Position numbers and translations under genes: made by a program. Below, in pieces: positions 45,441 through 54,627 of a stretch of 64,000 bases of DNA. Position 1 is the stretch's first letter; each line of letters opens with the position of its first letter. The stretch comes from Phyllobacterium sp. 628 (GTDB lineage: Bacteria > Pseudomonadota > Alphaproteobacteria > Rhizobiales > Rhizobiaceae): positions 255,501-319,500 of the forward strand of contig NZ_CP050301.1 of assembly GCF_014189505.1 (NCBI RefSeq), read 5' to 3'. The notes under the pieces are model-generated. The model worked only from the letters and a program-made list of their open reading frames with translations, was not told the origin of the DNA and did no database searches.

Positions 45441-46694
45441 CTAAAAGCGTTGCGGATTGAATGGATCGATCGATATCGCGGTTTTCTGCTCCATGACCAG
45501 ATCGCGGATCAAACGGCCCGTAGCACCGGACTGGGTCAATCCCAGATGACCGTGACCAAAGGCATAGAGTACATGTTTGCTTTGCCTGCTGTAACCGATA
45601 ACAGGCAGGGAATCGGGCATGGACGGACGGTAGCCCATCCATTGCCGTCCGCCAGAAACATCAAGCTCGGGCAGGAACGCCTTTGCCTTCACCAGCATTG
45701 CCTCCGAGCGTTTGTAATTGGGCGGCAAGTCCAGCCCGCCGAGTTCCACCGCACCGCCAACCCGCACACCCGTTTCAAGTGGCGTGACCACAAAACCGTG
45801 TCCAGAAAAGATGAGCTGGCGTTTGAGATCAAAGGCCCCCGCCGGAAACGTCGTATTGTAGCCCCGCTCCGTGTCCAGCGGAATAGTGTCGCCGAGATTT
45901 TTAGCCAGGAGATGCGACCACGCTCCGGCTGCAATCACGAGCTTGTCAGCCGCAATGGTTCTGCCGTCTACAAGCTTGATATCTGCACCCTCACCGCTGG
46001 CACTCACGGATGAGATATCCGCTTGTTCGAAGCGCGCACCCAGCTTTTCCGCATAGGCCCAAAGGCTTTTGCCGACATGCTGCGGATCACTGACCGTTTT
46101 CCACCCGGGAACGAAGGTTCCGGCGACAAAGCGCGGCGACAATCCCGGCTGGCATTGCTCCAGAGCTTCGCCGCGCAGGTGCTCGAAGGCGATACCGGCC
46201 TTGTTCCGCGCCGCCCAGCCGGGCAGCGACTGGTTCAGCTCATCCTCGCTCTCGTAAAGTTCAAGCGAGCCATCCTCACGCACCATGTGGCGGATACCGG
46301 CACGCTGCATCAGGCCGAGCATCTCCGGCTCGGCCAGACGCATCATGAGTCCCTGCGCATTGGTCGTTCGCTCAAGCACGTCGGCGCGGCTGGCACGCCA
46401 GAACCGATAGAGCCATGGCGCCAGTTTCGGCAGATAGGAAGGACGGATAGTGAAGGGCCCCAGCGGATCCATCAACCAGCCGGGAACCTTGGCCATGACC
46501 CCTTTCGAGGCGATCGGCAATATATCGGAAAAGGCCAGAGCCCCGGCATTGCCGGAGCTTGTGCCTTCACAAATACCTTGGCGGTCAATGACCAGTATCT
46601 TGCGCCCGGCCTCGGCAAGAAAAGCCGCGATTGCGATGCCGATAATACCGGCACCGGCGATGACGATATCCTGCCTCTGCGGACGGGCGCTCAT
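45441..46694 (-). CDS. FAD-dependent D-amino acid (D-hydroxyproline) dehydrogenase
   Basis: A 417-residue DAO/DadA-type flavoprotein: FAD-binding GAGIIGIAIAAFLAEAG near residue 13, LVIDRQGICEGTSSGNAG near 35 and a C-terminal FAD loop YAFGHGHLGLTQSGATG near 385. In the hydroxyproline pathway such an enzyme oxidises cis-4-hydroxy-D-proline to pyrroline-4-hydroxy-2-carboxylate. It lies 15 bp upstream of the epimerase and 9 bp downstream of the DapA-like gene, so one operon. Substrate assignment is by context. Confidence 0.9.
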   Translation of the reverse strand: MSARPQRQDIVIAGAGIIGIAIAAFLAEAGRKILVIDRQGICEGTSSGNAGALAFSDILPIASKGVMAKVPGWLMDPLGPFTIRPSYLPKLAPWLYRFWRASRADVLERTTNAQGLMMRLAEPEMLGLMQRAGIRHMVREDGSLELYESEDELNQSLPGWAARNKAGIAFEHLRGEALEQCQPGLSPRFVAGTFVPGWKTVSDPQHVGKSLWAYAEKLGARFEQADISSVSASGEGADIKLVDGRTIAADKLVIAAGAWSHLLAKNLGDTIPLDTERGYNTTFPAGAFDLKRQLIFSGHGFVVTPLETGVRVGGAVELGGLDLPPNYKRSEAMLVKAKAFLPELDVSGGRQWMGYRPSMPDSLPVIGYSRQSKHVLYAFGHGHLGLTQSGATGRLIRDLVMEQKTAISIDPFNPQRF

Positions 46695-46703
46695 TGGCGA
46701 GCC

Positions 46704-47597
46704 TTAGAGTGTTGGCAAAGTTGGCCGCGATGCCATCGCATCCCTGACGATCTTGTCAACTGCCGCCCGGCGCTCGCCGCGCAGGGGCTGACGTGGCAGA
46801 CGCACACGATCATTGGTTCCGATTTCATGGACTTCTGCCAGTTTGATGTTCTGCACAAGATAAGTGGAGACATCGAGATCGAGCAAGGGGCGGAACCAGC
46901 GATAGATATCCAGCGCTTCCGCATAACGGCCGGCACCGATGAGCTTGTAAATCGCCACAGTCTCTTTCGGGAACGCCGTCACCAGCCCGGCTACCCAGCC
47001 AATAGCGCCTGCTGTCAGCGCTTCGAAAGCGAGATTGTCAACGCCGGTAAAGAGATCGTAGCGCTTGCCGAACGTATTGATGATGTCAGTCGTGCGGCGC
47101 ACATCGTCGGAGGATTCCTTGATGGCAACGAAATGCTTGTCCGATGCAAGTTCGTCCAGAATTTCGCTGGTCACATCAACCCGGTAAGCAATACGGTTCG
47201 AATAGATCATGACTGGCAGATCGCCAGCGGCCGCAACAGCCTTCAGTGTCGTGACGGTTTCTTCCGGATCCGTGTGATAGATCGGGCTTGGAACCAGCAT
47301 CAGGCCATCCGCGCCAGCCTTGGCGGCACGCTTGGCCAGTGCCGCACCATCGCGCGTCGCGGCTTCATTGATGGTGAGCAGCACCGGCTTGCCCTTGGCA
47401 ACGCCCTGTGCCGTCTTCAGCACCTCAAGTTTCTCATCGTGGCTGAGCATCGGACCTTCGCCCAATGACCCCGCGACAATCAGACCATCGCAACCCGCAT
47501 CCATCAGGAGCGAGAAGCAACGTTCCATTTCCTTATGATCGAGTTTATCATCTTCAGTGAATTTGCTTGTAACTGCCGGAAAAACGCCAGACCACAT
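46704..47597 (-). CDS. DapA-family lyase, probable pyrroline-4-hydroxy-2-carboxylate deaminase
   Basis: A 297-residue TIM-barrel enzyme of the dihydrodipicolinate synthase/N-acetylneuraminate lyase family. GSLGEGPMLSHDEK lies near residue 45, the Tyr region VMIYSNRIAYRVD near 130 and the Schiff-base lysine in HFVAIKESSDD near 165. In hydroxyproline catabolism a DapA paralog deaminates pyrroline-4-hydroxy-2-carboxylate to alpha-ketoglutarate semialdehyde. Start at MWSGVFPAV, preceded by AAGGAGCAGG; the much longer open frame upstream runs through the regulator gene and is not coding. First gene of the three-gene operon. Confidence 0.88.
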   Translation of the reverse strand: MWSGVFPAVTSKFTEDDKLDHKEMERCFSLLMDAGCDGLIVAGSLGEGPMLSHDEKLEVLKTAQGVAKGKPVLLTINEAATRDGAALAKRAAKAGADGLMLVPSPIYHTDPEETVTTLKAVAAAGDLPVMIYSNRIAYRVDVTSEILDELASDKHFVAIKESSDDVRRTTDIINTFGKRYDLFTGVDNLAFEALTAGAIGWVAGLVTAFPKETVAIYKLIGAGRYAEALDIYRWFRPLLDLDVSTYLVQNIKLAEVHEIGTNDRVRLPRQPLRGERRAAVDKIVRDAMASRPTLPTL

Positions 47598-47613
47598 GTC
47601 CCTGCTCCTTCTT

Positions 47614-47641
47614 GATATATCAGAAATATATCTGTACAGAT
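47614..47641. promoter_or_regulatory. Candidate GntR operator
   Basis: Two adjoining palindromes occupy the 81-bp gap between the divergent deaminase and GntR genes: GATATAT-CAGAA-ATATATC at 47614-47632 and ATCTGTACAGAT at 47630-47641. The second resembles the short GTAC-centred sites bound by FCD-type GntR proteins. Binding by the adjacent regulator is inference. Confidence 0.6.
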
Positions 47642-47678
47642 TTAACCTGTCAATTGCCTTGAATCGAAAGTTTTTGTG

Positions 47679-48332
47679 ATGGATCAAACCGCCCTCTCCA
47701 CCCTCACCCCGACGGCTGAAAGCCTTGCCGATATGGCCTACCGCCAGATCGAGGAGATGATCATTACGCTGAAACTGGAACCCGGCACGGTCGTCAATGA
47801 ACGGACGCTGACGGACCTGACCCGCATGGGCCGCACGCCGGTGCGCGAAGCGGTACAGAAGCTGGCATGGGAAGGGCTGATGGAGATTCGCCCGCGCTCC
47901 GGCATCGCCATTGCCGCGCTCAATCCGCAGGATTTCACCAAGGTTCTCGATGCGCGCGAAGGTGTCGAACGTGTGCTGGCACGCGGCGCCGCACGCTATG
48001 GCGCATCGTTGCATCACGAACGGCTGAAGGCAGCCGCTGATGCCATGACTGCCGCACGCAGCGCCAATGATGTGATCGGCTTTCTCAATGCCGACAAAAT
48101 CTTCGACACGGTGCTGGGACAGGCGGCGGAAAACCCCTACGCCGCGCGTCTCGCTTCACCCCTGCAGACCCACAGCCGCCGTTTCTGGTTTCGCCTGCAA
48201 CGCCCGGGCAGTCTGGAACAATCGGCCGGCGCCCACACCGCTCTCATCGACGCGATCATCACCCGCGATCCGGATAAAGCTGCGGACGAGGCAACCCGGC
48301 TCATCGGCTATCTACGCACGCTTGCACCGTGA
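47679..48332 (+). CDS. GntR family (FCD) transcriptional regulator
   Basis: A 217-residue regulator. The N-terminal winged helix (YRQIEEMIITLKLEPGTVVNERTL, GRTPVREAVQKLAWEGLMEIRPRSG) is GntR and the C-terminal helical domain is FCD type. It is divergent from the hydroxyproline operon, so likely its repressor, with hydroxyproline or a derivative as inducer (inference). GTG 47676 and ATG 47679 are both possible starts. Confidence 0.9.
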   Translation: MDQTALSTLTPTAESLADMAYRQIEEMIITLKLEPGTVVNERTLTDLTRMGRTPVREAVQKLAWEGLMEIRPRSGIAIAALNPQDFTKVLDAREGVERVLARGAARYGASLHHERLKAAADAMTAARSANDVIGFLNADKIFDTVLGQAAENPYAARLASPLQTHSRRFWFRLQRPGSLEQSAGAHTALIDAIITRDPDKAADEATRLIGYLRTLAP

Positions 48333-48353
48333 GGCACTCCACACAAACAAATG

Positions 48354-48391
48354 AAAAACCGCCGGCTCATCACCGGCGGTTTGGTTTTTCA
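48354..48391. terminator. Bidirectional terminator between the GntR gene and mmsA
   Basis: Perfect stem AAACCGCCGG/CCGGCGGTTT with a 7-nt loop at 48356-48382, with A-run and T-run on either side, between two convergent genes. Confidence 0.85.
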
Positions 48392-48404
48392 GACAATCTG
48401 AATG

Positions 48405-49901
48405 TTACTTCATCGTCGGAATGACGAACTCGGCACCGTCCTTGACGCCGGAGGGCCAGCGCGACGTGACAGTCTTGGTCTTGGTGTAAAAGCGGAAAGC
48501 ATCAGGACCGTGCTGGTTCAGATCGCCGAAGCCTGAACCTTTCCAGCCGCCAAATGTGTAATACGCAATCGGAACCGGGATCGGCACATTGATACCGACC
48601 ATGCCCACCTGAACGCGGGAGGCAAAATCACGGGCCGCATCACCATCACGGGTGAAGATGGCAACGCCATTGCCATATTCGTGTTCGTTCGGCAGGCGGA
48701 TCGCGTCCTCATAGGTATCGGCACGGACAATGCCGAGAACCGGGCCAAAGATTTCTTCCTTGTAGATGCGCATGTCAGGCGTGACATGATCGAACAGGCA
48801 GCCGCCCATGTAGAAGCCATTTTCGTAGCCCTGCATCTTGAAGCCGCGGCCATCGACGACGAGCTTTGCACCTTCCTGGATGCCAAGATCGACATAACCC
48901 TTGATGCGGTCCAGCGCCTGACGGGTAACAACCGGGCCGTAATCAGCCGAAGCATCCGTGGACGGCCCAACCTTCAGGCTTTCGACGCGCGGGATCAGGC
49001 GCTCGACCAGGCGGTCGGCGGTGTCCTTGCCCACGGGAACAGCCACTGAGATCGCCATGCAGCGTTCACCGGCCGAACCATAGCCAGCGCCAATCAGCGC
49101 ATCGACGGTCTGGTCCATATCCGCATCCGGCATGATGATCATGTGGTTCTTGGCGCCGCCGAAGCACTGCGCACGCTTGCCGTTGGCTGTAGCGCGCGAA
49201 TAGATATATTGAGCAATCGGGGTCGATCCGACAAAGCCGACGGCCTTGATATCCGGATCATCGAGAATGGTATCGACAGCTTCCTTGTCACCATTGACGA
49301 CGTTGAAAATGCCCGCTGGCAAACCGGCTTCAATGAACAGCTCGGCAAGGCGCATCGGTACGCCCGGATCGCGCTCGGACGGCTTCAGAATAAAGGCATT
49401 GCCTGAAGCGATCGCCGGACCGGCCTTCCACAGCGGGATCATTGCCGGGAAGTTGAACGGTGTGATACCGGCAACAACACCCAGCGGCTGGCGCATCGAA
49501 TAGACATCAATCCCTGTACCGGCATTGTCGGTGAATTCGCCCTTGAGCATATGCGCGGAACCGAGGCAGACCTCGACAACTTCCAGACCGCGCTGGATAT
49601 CGCCCTTGGCATCGGGAATGGTCTTGCCATGCTCGCGTGCCAAAAGTTCGGCAAGGGAATCATACTCTGCTTCAACGAGATCGAGGAACTTGCGCAACAC
49701 CCGCGCACGGCGCTGCGGGTTTGTTGCCGCCCAGCCAGGCTGTGCCCCCTTGGCATTGGCAATGGCGGCACGCACTTCGTCAGCGGTGGCAAGCGCCACA
49801 CGGCCCTGAACAGTGCCGTCCATGGGCTGGAAAATCTCGGTCGTACGACCGCTTGTTCCGGCGACATGCTTGCCACCGATAAAATGTCCGACTTCACGCA
49901 T
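48405..49901 (-). CDS. mmsA: Methylmalonate-semialdehyde dehydrogenase (CoA-acylating)
   Basis: A 498-residue aldehyde dehydrogenase that converts (methyl)malonate semialdehyde with CoA and NAD to propionyl- or acetyl-CoA, in valine, thymine and myo-inositol breakdown. MmsA hallmarks: PFNFPAMIPLWK near residue 150, GGAKNHMIIMPDAD near 255, catalytic Cys in GSAGERCMAISVAV near 285, and FGDLNQHGPDAFRFYTKTKTV near the end. It is not a typical alpha-ketoglutarate semialdehyde dehydrogenase, so it need not complete the hydroxyproline pathway next door. Start at MREVGHFIGG. Confidence 0.92.
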   Translation of the reverse strand: MREVGHFIGGKHVAGTSGRTTEIFQPMDGTVQGRVALATADEVRAAIANAKGAQPGWAATNPQRRARVLRKFLDLVEAEYDSLAELLAREHGKTIPDAKGDIQRGLEVVEVCLGSAHMLKGEFTDNAGTGIDVYSMRQPLGVVAGITPFNFPAMIPLWKAGPAIASGNAFILKPSERDPGVPMRLAELFIEAGLPAGIFNVVNGDKEAVDTILDDPDIKAVGFVGSTPIAQYIYSRATANGKRAQCFGGAKNHMIIMPDADMDQTVDALIGAGYGSAGERCMAISVAVPVGKDTADRLVERLIPRVESLKVGPSTDASADYGPVVTRQALDRIKGYVDLGIQEGAKLVVDGRGFKMQGYENGFYMGGCLFDHVTPDMRIYKEEIFGPVLGIVRADTYEDAIRLPNEHEYGNGVAIFTRDGDAARDFASRVQVGMVGINVPIPVPIAYYTFGGWKGSGFGDLNQHGPDAFRFYTKTKTVTSRWPSGVKDGAEFVIPTMK

Positions 49902-50033
49902 TGCGAGCAACCTCCCTGTGATTGATGGAATTCTGTTGTCCCATCATCGCGCTTCAAAATTTTTATTGCAAGCCGAGCAAAAGCGTATCCGTTGTGCAAA
50001 AATTGAAGTACCTTGAGATGAGGAGAGCTTTTG

Positions 50034-50915
50034 ATGAACTGGGATGATGTGCGGATTTTCCTCGCGGTGGCCCGTGCGGGACAGATACTTGGGGCAGCCA
50101 AACGGCTTGGCGTCAATCATGCCACCGTCGCACGGCGGCTCACCGCCCTTGAGGATGACATTAATACCAAGCTGCTCACCCGCCGCACCAATGGCTGCGA
50201 ATTGACCCATGCGGGTGAAGAGTTTTTGCTCTCCGCCGAACGTATGGAAGCCGAGATGCTGTCAATCCGCTCATCCCTCGGCGATGCGGACGTTTCTATC
50301 TCCGGTTCCGTGCGCATCGGCGCACCCGATGGTTTTGGCGTGTCATTCCTGGCCCCGCGCCTTGCCACGCTGACTGCCCGTTATCCAGATCTGAAAATCC
50401 AGCTTGTTCCGGTACCGCGCTCATTCTCGCTGTCACGGCGCGAGGCAGATATTGCCATCACCGTCGACCGCCCCGACCAAGGCCGGCTCGTGGCCAAGAA
50501 ACTTGTCGATTATACGCTATGCCTTTATGCCAGCCGCGCCTATCTCGCCGCGCATCCGGCGCCGCAGAGCATCGATGATCTGCCCAAACACCGGCTGGTT
50601 GGCTATGTGGACGACCTTGTCATCAGCCCATCGCTGAATTACGCCCCGGAGATTACCCGCGACTGGCGGCCCGCCTTCGAGATTTCCAGTGCCATCGGCC
50701 AAGTCGAAGCGGTGAAGGCAGGCGCCGGCATCGGCATCCTGCACACATTCATCGCGCGTGAGCACCCGGACCTTGTGCCGGTATTGCCGGAGCGGACCAT
50801 CCACCGGTCCTATTGGCTCGCCTACCACGAATCCGTGCGCACTTTGCGGCGCATCACGGCCGTCTCCAGCTTCATCTCCGATCTCGTCAACAGCGAGACG
50901 GGGCGTTTCACCTGA
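50034..50915 (+). CDS. LysR family regulator divergent from mmsA
   Basis: A 293-residue LysR-type protein: N-terminal helix-turn-helix (DVRIFLAVARAGQILGAAKRL, VNHATVARRLTALE) and a LysR substrate-binding domain. ATG 50034 follows AGGAG at 8 bp. The gap to mmsA is 132 bp, and a LysR gene in this position is common in Rhizobiales, so it is the likely activator of mmsA. The effector is not predictable. Confidence 0.9.
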   Translation: MNWDDVRIFLAVARAGQILGAAKRLGVNHATVARRLTALEDDINTKLLTRRTNGCELTHAGEEFLLSAERMEAEMLSIRSSLGDADVSISGSVRIGAPDGFGVSFLAPRLATLTARYPDLKIQLVPVPRSFSLSRREADIAITVDRPDQGRLVAKKLVDYTLCLYASRAYLAAHPAPQSIDDLPKHRLVGYVDDLVISPSLNYAPEITRDWRPAFEISSAIGQVEAVKAGAGIGILHTFIAREHPDLVPVLPERTIHRSYWLAYHESVRTLRRITAVSSFISDLVNSETGRFT

Positions 50916-51040
50916 ACGGTTTAAATCAAACGTAACAGAGGGCGGGGTAAATGTGATTGAGGGCTAAGGAACAAACTCCACAATTGCGCCTTGAACACAT
51001 GTAGTTTCGATCTGTGTTGTAACCGTATCGGAGAGGGAAA

Positions 51041-51436
51041 ATGTACCGATATATTTTTGCCATTGCTGTAGCCGTCGGGGGTATGCAGCTCGTATCGGTG
51101 CCTGCCGCGCAGGCACAGGAGCGGCCCATAAAATGCGAATCGCGCAAATTCCGCTACAATGAATGCGATACCGACATGCGTCGGCCGCGTATTATCAGAC
51201 AACTTTCAGGCTCGGCTTGCATTCCGGGCCAGAGCTGGGGTTTCAGTCGCGGTACCATCTGGGTGGACAAAGGCTGCTCGGCGGTATTTGCCGATAGTGG
51301 CGGTGGCGAACGTCCACGCTGGAGAGATCAGGATGACCGACCGCGCTGGCGCGATGACCGCTATCCGCGCCGCGACTACCGGCGTGATCGCAACTATGAC
51401 AATCAGGACCCCTACTATCAGCCTGACAATTACTGA
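51041..51436 (+). CDS. Secreted DUF3011-type protein with Arg/Asp/Tyr-rich tail
   Basis: A 131-residue protein with a signal peptide ending AAQAQ (about residue 26). The mature part KCESRKFRYNECDTDMRR...CIPGQSWGFSRGTIWVDKGCSAVF has the four-cysteine pattern of DUF3011. The last 45 residues (PRWRDQDDRPRWRDD and similar) are low-complexity. Periplasmic or surface location is likely; function unknown. GGAGAGGG precedes the ATG. It stands alone. Confidence 0.75.
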   Translation: MYRYIFAIAVAVGGMQLVSVPAAQAQERPIKCESRKFRYNECDTDMRRPRIIRQLSGSACIPGQSWGFSRGTIWVDKGCSAVFADSGGGERPRWRDQDDRPRWRDDRYPRRDYRRDRNYDNQDPYYQPDNY

Positions 51437-51508
51437 GAATCATCCTGATTCCGGATTGTTCGCCATCTCCTGAGAGAGATTGCGGCAAGCCGTCTACGCC
51501 AAGGCCAG

Positions 51509-51991
51509 CTACACCCGGTGATAGGGGTGACCTGAAAGAATGGTGGTCGCGCGGTAAAGCTGTTCGGCCACCAGAATACGCACAATCTGATGCGGCCATG
51601 TCATGGCACCCAGTGCCAGCACAAGATCGGCGCGGCTGCGCAGTGAGGCATCGTGACCATCCGGCCCGCCAATAGTCAGCAGCAATTGGCGTTTACCGTC
51701 ATCCCTGAATTTCGCAAGGGCATTGGCAAAGTCTGCCGACGGCATGGTCTTGCCACGCTCATCAAGCAGCACGAGCACGCCGCCCTGATCCAGAGCTTCA
51801 AGCACTTTTGCTGATTCTTCCTGCTTGCGCAGATCCGGCTGCTGAGCACGGCTTTCGGTGATTTCGGTAACGGAACTGAATTCGAGGCCAAGCGGCGCCC
51901 CGGTCTTTTTCAACCGGTCAAAATAGCGGTCTGCCAATTCCCGCTCGGGGCCAGATTTCATCCGGCCCACGGCAAAAACGGTGATACGCAT
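51509..51991 (-). CDS. rlmH: 23S rRNA pseudouridine-1915 N3-methyltransferase
   Basis: A 160-residue SPOUT methyltransferase acting on 23S rRNA helix 69 in the assembled 70S ribosome. The knotted SAM site appears as LLTIGGPDGHDASL near residue 100 and ALGAMTWPHQIVRILVAEQLYRA near 125, ending SGHPYHR. Start MRITVFAVGRMKSGPE is used; the 14-residue upstream extension is not conserved. It follows rsfS by about 160 bp, the usual partner. Confidence 0.95.
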   Translation of the reverse strand: MRITVFAVGRMKSGPERELADRYFDRLKKTGAPLGLEFSSVTEITESRAQQPDLRKQEESAKVLEALDQGGVLVLLDERGKTMPSADFANALAKFRDDGKRQLLLTIGGPDGHDASLRSRADLVLALGAMTWPHQIVRILVAEQLYRATTILSGHPYHRV

Positions 51992-52154
51992 GGCACACTC
52001 CAGTCGTGAGCTAGAAAATAGCTCTCCGGTCATTGACCGGTGCAGATAAGGTTAGCCGTCCGAAGCGCCCCCTATCGGCCTATGCCGGGACGCTCCAATC
52101 CGTCAGAACTGATCCATATCAAAGCAGGTGTGTACCGTTACGGCACACGCCGTT

Positions 52155-52538
52155 CTAGTGTACGGTTTCGCCGTCGAGTTCGGGAGCCTGCCACATCTTT
52201 TCGAGATTGTAGAACTCACGCACTTCAGGACGGAAAATATGGATGATGATATCGCCCGTGTCGATCAGCACCCAATCACCGCTGGCAAGACCTTCAACCT
52301 TCGCATTGTTGCTGTGACCGCTTTCCTTCAGCGCACGCAGGAGCTGATCAGCCACCGCCGTTACGTGACGGTGTGAACGGCCCGATGCGATGACCATATG
52401 GTCGCCGATGACAGATTTTCCACGAAGATCGATGGGGACAATTTTTTCAGCCTTGGAGTCATCGAGACTGGCAAGGACTGTCTGGAGGGCAAGAGTAACG
52501 GAAGTTTCACCGTTCATCTCCGCCGTTGAAGGTGCCAA
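52155..52538 (-). CDS. rsfS: Ribosomal silencing factor
   Basis: A 127-residue RsfS/Iojap protein that binds L14 and blocks subunit joining in starvation. Core: LASLDDSKAEKIVPIDLRGKS, DHMVIASGRSHRHVTAVADQL and DWVLIDTGDIIIHIFRPEVREFYNLEKMW. The start is a TTG at 52538 with AAGAAGG in front; an in-frame ATG at 52517 has poor spacing, so the TTG is preferred. Placed between nadD and rlmH as usual in bacteria. Confidence 0.94.
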   Translation of the reverse strand: MAPSTAEMNGETSVTLALQTVLASLDDSKAEKIVPIDLRGKSVIGDHMVIASGRSHRHVTAVADQLLRALKESGHSNNAKVEGLASGDWVLIDTGDIIIHIFRPEVREFYNLEKMWQAPELDGETVH

Positions 52539-52687
52539 GGCATCCTTCTTGTGAATTGCTGTTCTCAGTGTATTTCCTTTCCAATAAGAACAACGCGCCG
52601 CAGCCTGTAATCGTGCTGCACGTTATTAAGATAGGCAGAGTCGCATGACACTTTCAAGACGTCATGGCTCTCCTTTTGTTCACGTTT

Positions 52688-53344
52688 TCATTTCTGCCGT
52701 TTTGCTGCCCCGTTCCGGATCGCTGTCGATGACAACGACGAGCGCGGTCCGTGGATAAAAGTCCATGCCGGTGCCGGTGCCCGAGCCAAAAGCGGCGCAT
52801 CATCTTCATCGAACCGTGCATAGTCAAACGTCTTGGCCATGCGCGACGACAGGAACGCCAAAGTCGAGCCCGGACGGTCGATCACTGCGATTGGAAACGT
52901 CATGGCGATCTTCTGCCAGCGCTGCCAACGGTGAAAATCCGCCAGATTGTCCGCACCCATAATCCAGACGAAATGTACGCCCGGATTGCGCGCCTTTATC
53001 AGCGCCAGCGTATCGGCGGTATAACGCACATTATAGGTCGCCTCAAACGCCGTTACCTTGATGCGCGGATCATGCACCTCTTGTTCGCAAAGCTGCAGAC
53101 GTTCCGCCAAAGGCGCGAGATGCCGCGTGTCCTTCAATGGATTGCCCGGCGTTACGATCCACCAGAGCTGGTCAAGCTGCAGACGCCGCAGCGAGATTTC
53201 TGCCACCAGCGCATGTCCCGCATGCGGCGGGTTGAACGATCCGCCAAACAGGCCCACCGTCATGCCCTTTTCGACGTAAGGCATGCGCAATTGCGCTTCG
53301 CTGACGCCGGGAAAGCTGTGACGTAACGCCTGTATGGATGTCAC
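52688..53344 (-). CDS. nadD: Nicotinate-nucleotide adenylyltransferase
   Basis: A 218-residue enzyme of NAD synthesis that adenylates nicotinate mononucleotide. Nucleotidyltransferase motif [19 protein letters not shown] near residue 31 and the second motif [11 protein letters not shown] (SxTxxR) near 205. About 25 residues precede the catalytic domain, normal in Rhizobiales. Its ATG overlaps the proA stop, so it is translationally coupled. Confidence 0.95.
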   Translation of the reverse strand: MTSIQALRHSFPGVSEAQLRMPYVEKGMTVGLFGGSFNPPHAGHALVAEISLRRLQLDQLWWIVTPGNPLKDTRHLAPLAERLQLCEQEVHDPRIKVTAFEATYNVRYTADTLALIKARNPGVHFVWIMGADNLADFHRWQRWQKIAMTFPIAVIDRPGSTLAFLSSRMAKTFDYARFDEDDAPLLARAPAPAWTFIHGPRSSLSSTAIRNGAAKRQK

Positions 53345-54624
53345 GGGCGGGTCTGACCATTGCCGCGCACGCGGTATTTGAACGACGTCAGCTGCTCGAC
53401 GCCCACCGGACCACGCGCATGCATCTTGCCCGTGGCGATACCGATTTCCGCGCCCATGCCGAATTCGCCGCCGTCGGCAAATTGCGTTGATGCATTGTGC
53501 AACAGGATCGCAGAGTCGATTTCGTTGAAGAACCGCTCCACGACATGCATATCCTCGGCAATCACCGCTTCGGTGTGATGTGACGAATAACGGTTGATAT
53601 GCGCGATCGCGTCGCCGATGCCGTCAACGAGCTTCACTGAAATGATCGCATCGAGATATTCCGTCGACCAGTCTGCCTCGGTTGCAGGCTTGGCGTCGGC
53701 AAACAGCTCGACCACCGCCGCGTCACCGCGAATTTCACAGCCCGCCTTGTACAGATCGTCCAGCAGCGGCACCAGATGTGACGGCGCAATCAGCCGGTCC
53801 ACCAGCAGCGTCTCGGCGGAACCGCACACGCCTGTCCGGCGCATCTTGGCATTGACCGCTATCCGCCGCGCCATATCCAGATCAGCCGATGCATCGATAT
53901 AGAGATGACAAAGCCCTTCCAGATGGGCAAAAACCGGCACACGCGCTTCCGACTGCACCCGTGCAACAAGGCTTTTGCCGCCGCGCGGAATGATCACATC
54001 GAGATTGCCATCCAGACCTTTGAGCATTTCGCCCACAGCGGCACGGTCCGTCACCGGGACAAGCTGGATTGCATCCGCTGGTAGACCTGCACTCTCCAAG
54101 CCTTCGCTCAGGGCCGCGTGGATCGCCCTTGACGAAGAGGCGGAATCCGAGCCGCCGCGCAGGATCACCGCGTTGCCGGACTTGAGGCACAACGCGCCCG
54201 CATCGGCAGTCACATTCGGACGGCTTTCGTAAATGACACCGATCACACCAAGCGGCGTACGCACGCGCTCTATATGAAGGCCATTGGGACGGTCCCATTC
54301 GGCAATAATGTCGCCAACCGGATCTTTGAGAGCAGCAATCGTGCGGATGCTTTCGGAAATCGCAGCAATGCGCGCCGTGTCAAGCTTCAAACGGTCGAGC
54401 AGCGAGGCAGCCATTCCGGCTTTTTCGCCATTGGCCATATCCTGCCGGTTCGCATCCAGAATTGTTGCAGTGGAGCGATCAATGGCATCGGCCATGGCAA
54501 CCAGCGCGGCCATCTTCTGTTCCGGCGATGCGATGGACAGCGGCTGGGCCGCCGCACGCGCCCTGCGGCCGATCCCGGCCATCAGATCAGCAACGTCGTC
54601 CATCGTATCGACTCGTCCCAGCAT
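53341..54624 (-). CDS. proA: Gamma-glutamyl phosphate reductase
   Basis: A 427-residue NADPH-dependent reductase of proline synthesis. Recognisable: [36 protein letters not shown] near residue 120, catalytic Cys in [16 protein letters not shown] near 258, and GRGPVG-type [22 protein letters not shown] at the end. Start ATG 54624 has AAGGAG at 6 bp, which also overlaps the proB stop region (3 bp gap). It acts on the ProB product. Confidence 0.96.
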   Translation of the reverse strand: MLGRVDTMDDVADLMAGIGRRARAAAQPLSIASPEQKMAALVAMADAIDRSTATILDANRQDMANGEKAGMAASLLDRLKLDTARIAAISESIRTIAALKDPVGDIIAEWDRPNGLHIERVRTPLGVIGVIYESRPNVTADAGALCLKSGNAVILRGGSDSASSSRAIHAALSEGLESAGLPADAIQLVPVTDRAAVGEMLKGLDGNLDVIIPRGGKSLVARVQSEARVPVFAHLEGLCHLYIDASADLDMARRIAVNAKMRRTGVCGSAETLLVDRLIAPSHLVPLLDDLYKAGCEIRGDAAVVELFADAKPATEADWSTEYLDAIISVKLVDGIGDAIAHINRYSSHHTEAVIAEDMHVVERFFNEIDSAILLHNASTQFADGGEFGMGAEIGIATGKMHARGPVGVEQLTSFKYRVRGNGQTRP

Positions 54625-54627
54625 CTC

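Noticed and set aside
46023..47468. Plus-strand open frame of 481 codons over the hydroxyproline operon
   Set aside because: Antisense to two well-supported enzymes and spans their boundary.
47598..48017. Extension of the DapA-like frame upstream to 48017
   Set aside because: It would run antisense through the GntR gene; the conserved protein begins at MWSGVFPAV with a good ribosome-binding site.
48405..49901. Aldehyde dehydrogenase as the missing alpha-ketoglutarate semialdehyde dehydrogenase
   Set aside because: The Cys context ERCMAISVAV and the C-terminal motifs are those of CoA-acylating MmsA, and a LysR gene, not the GntR gene, is its divergent neighbour.
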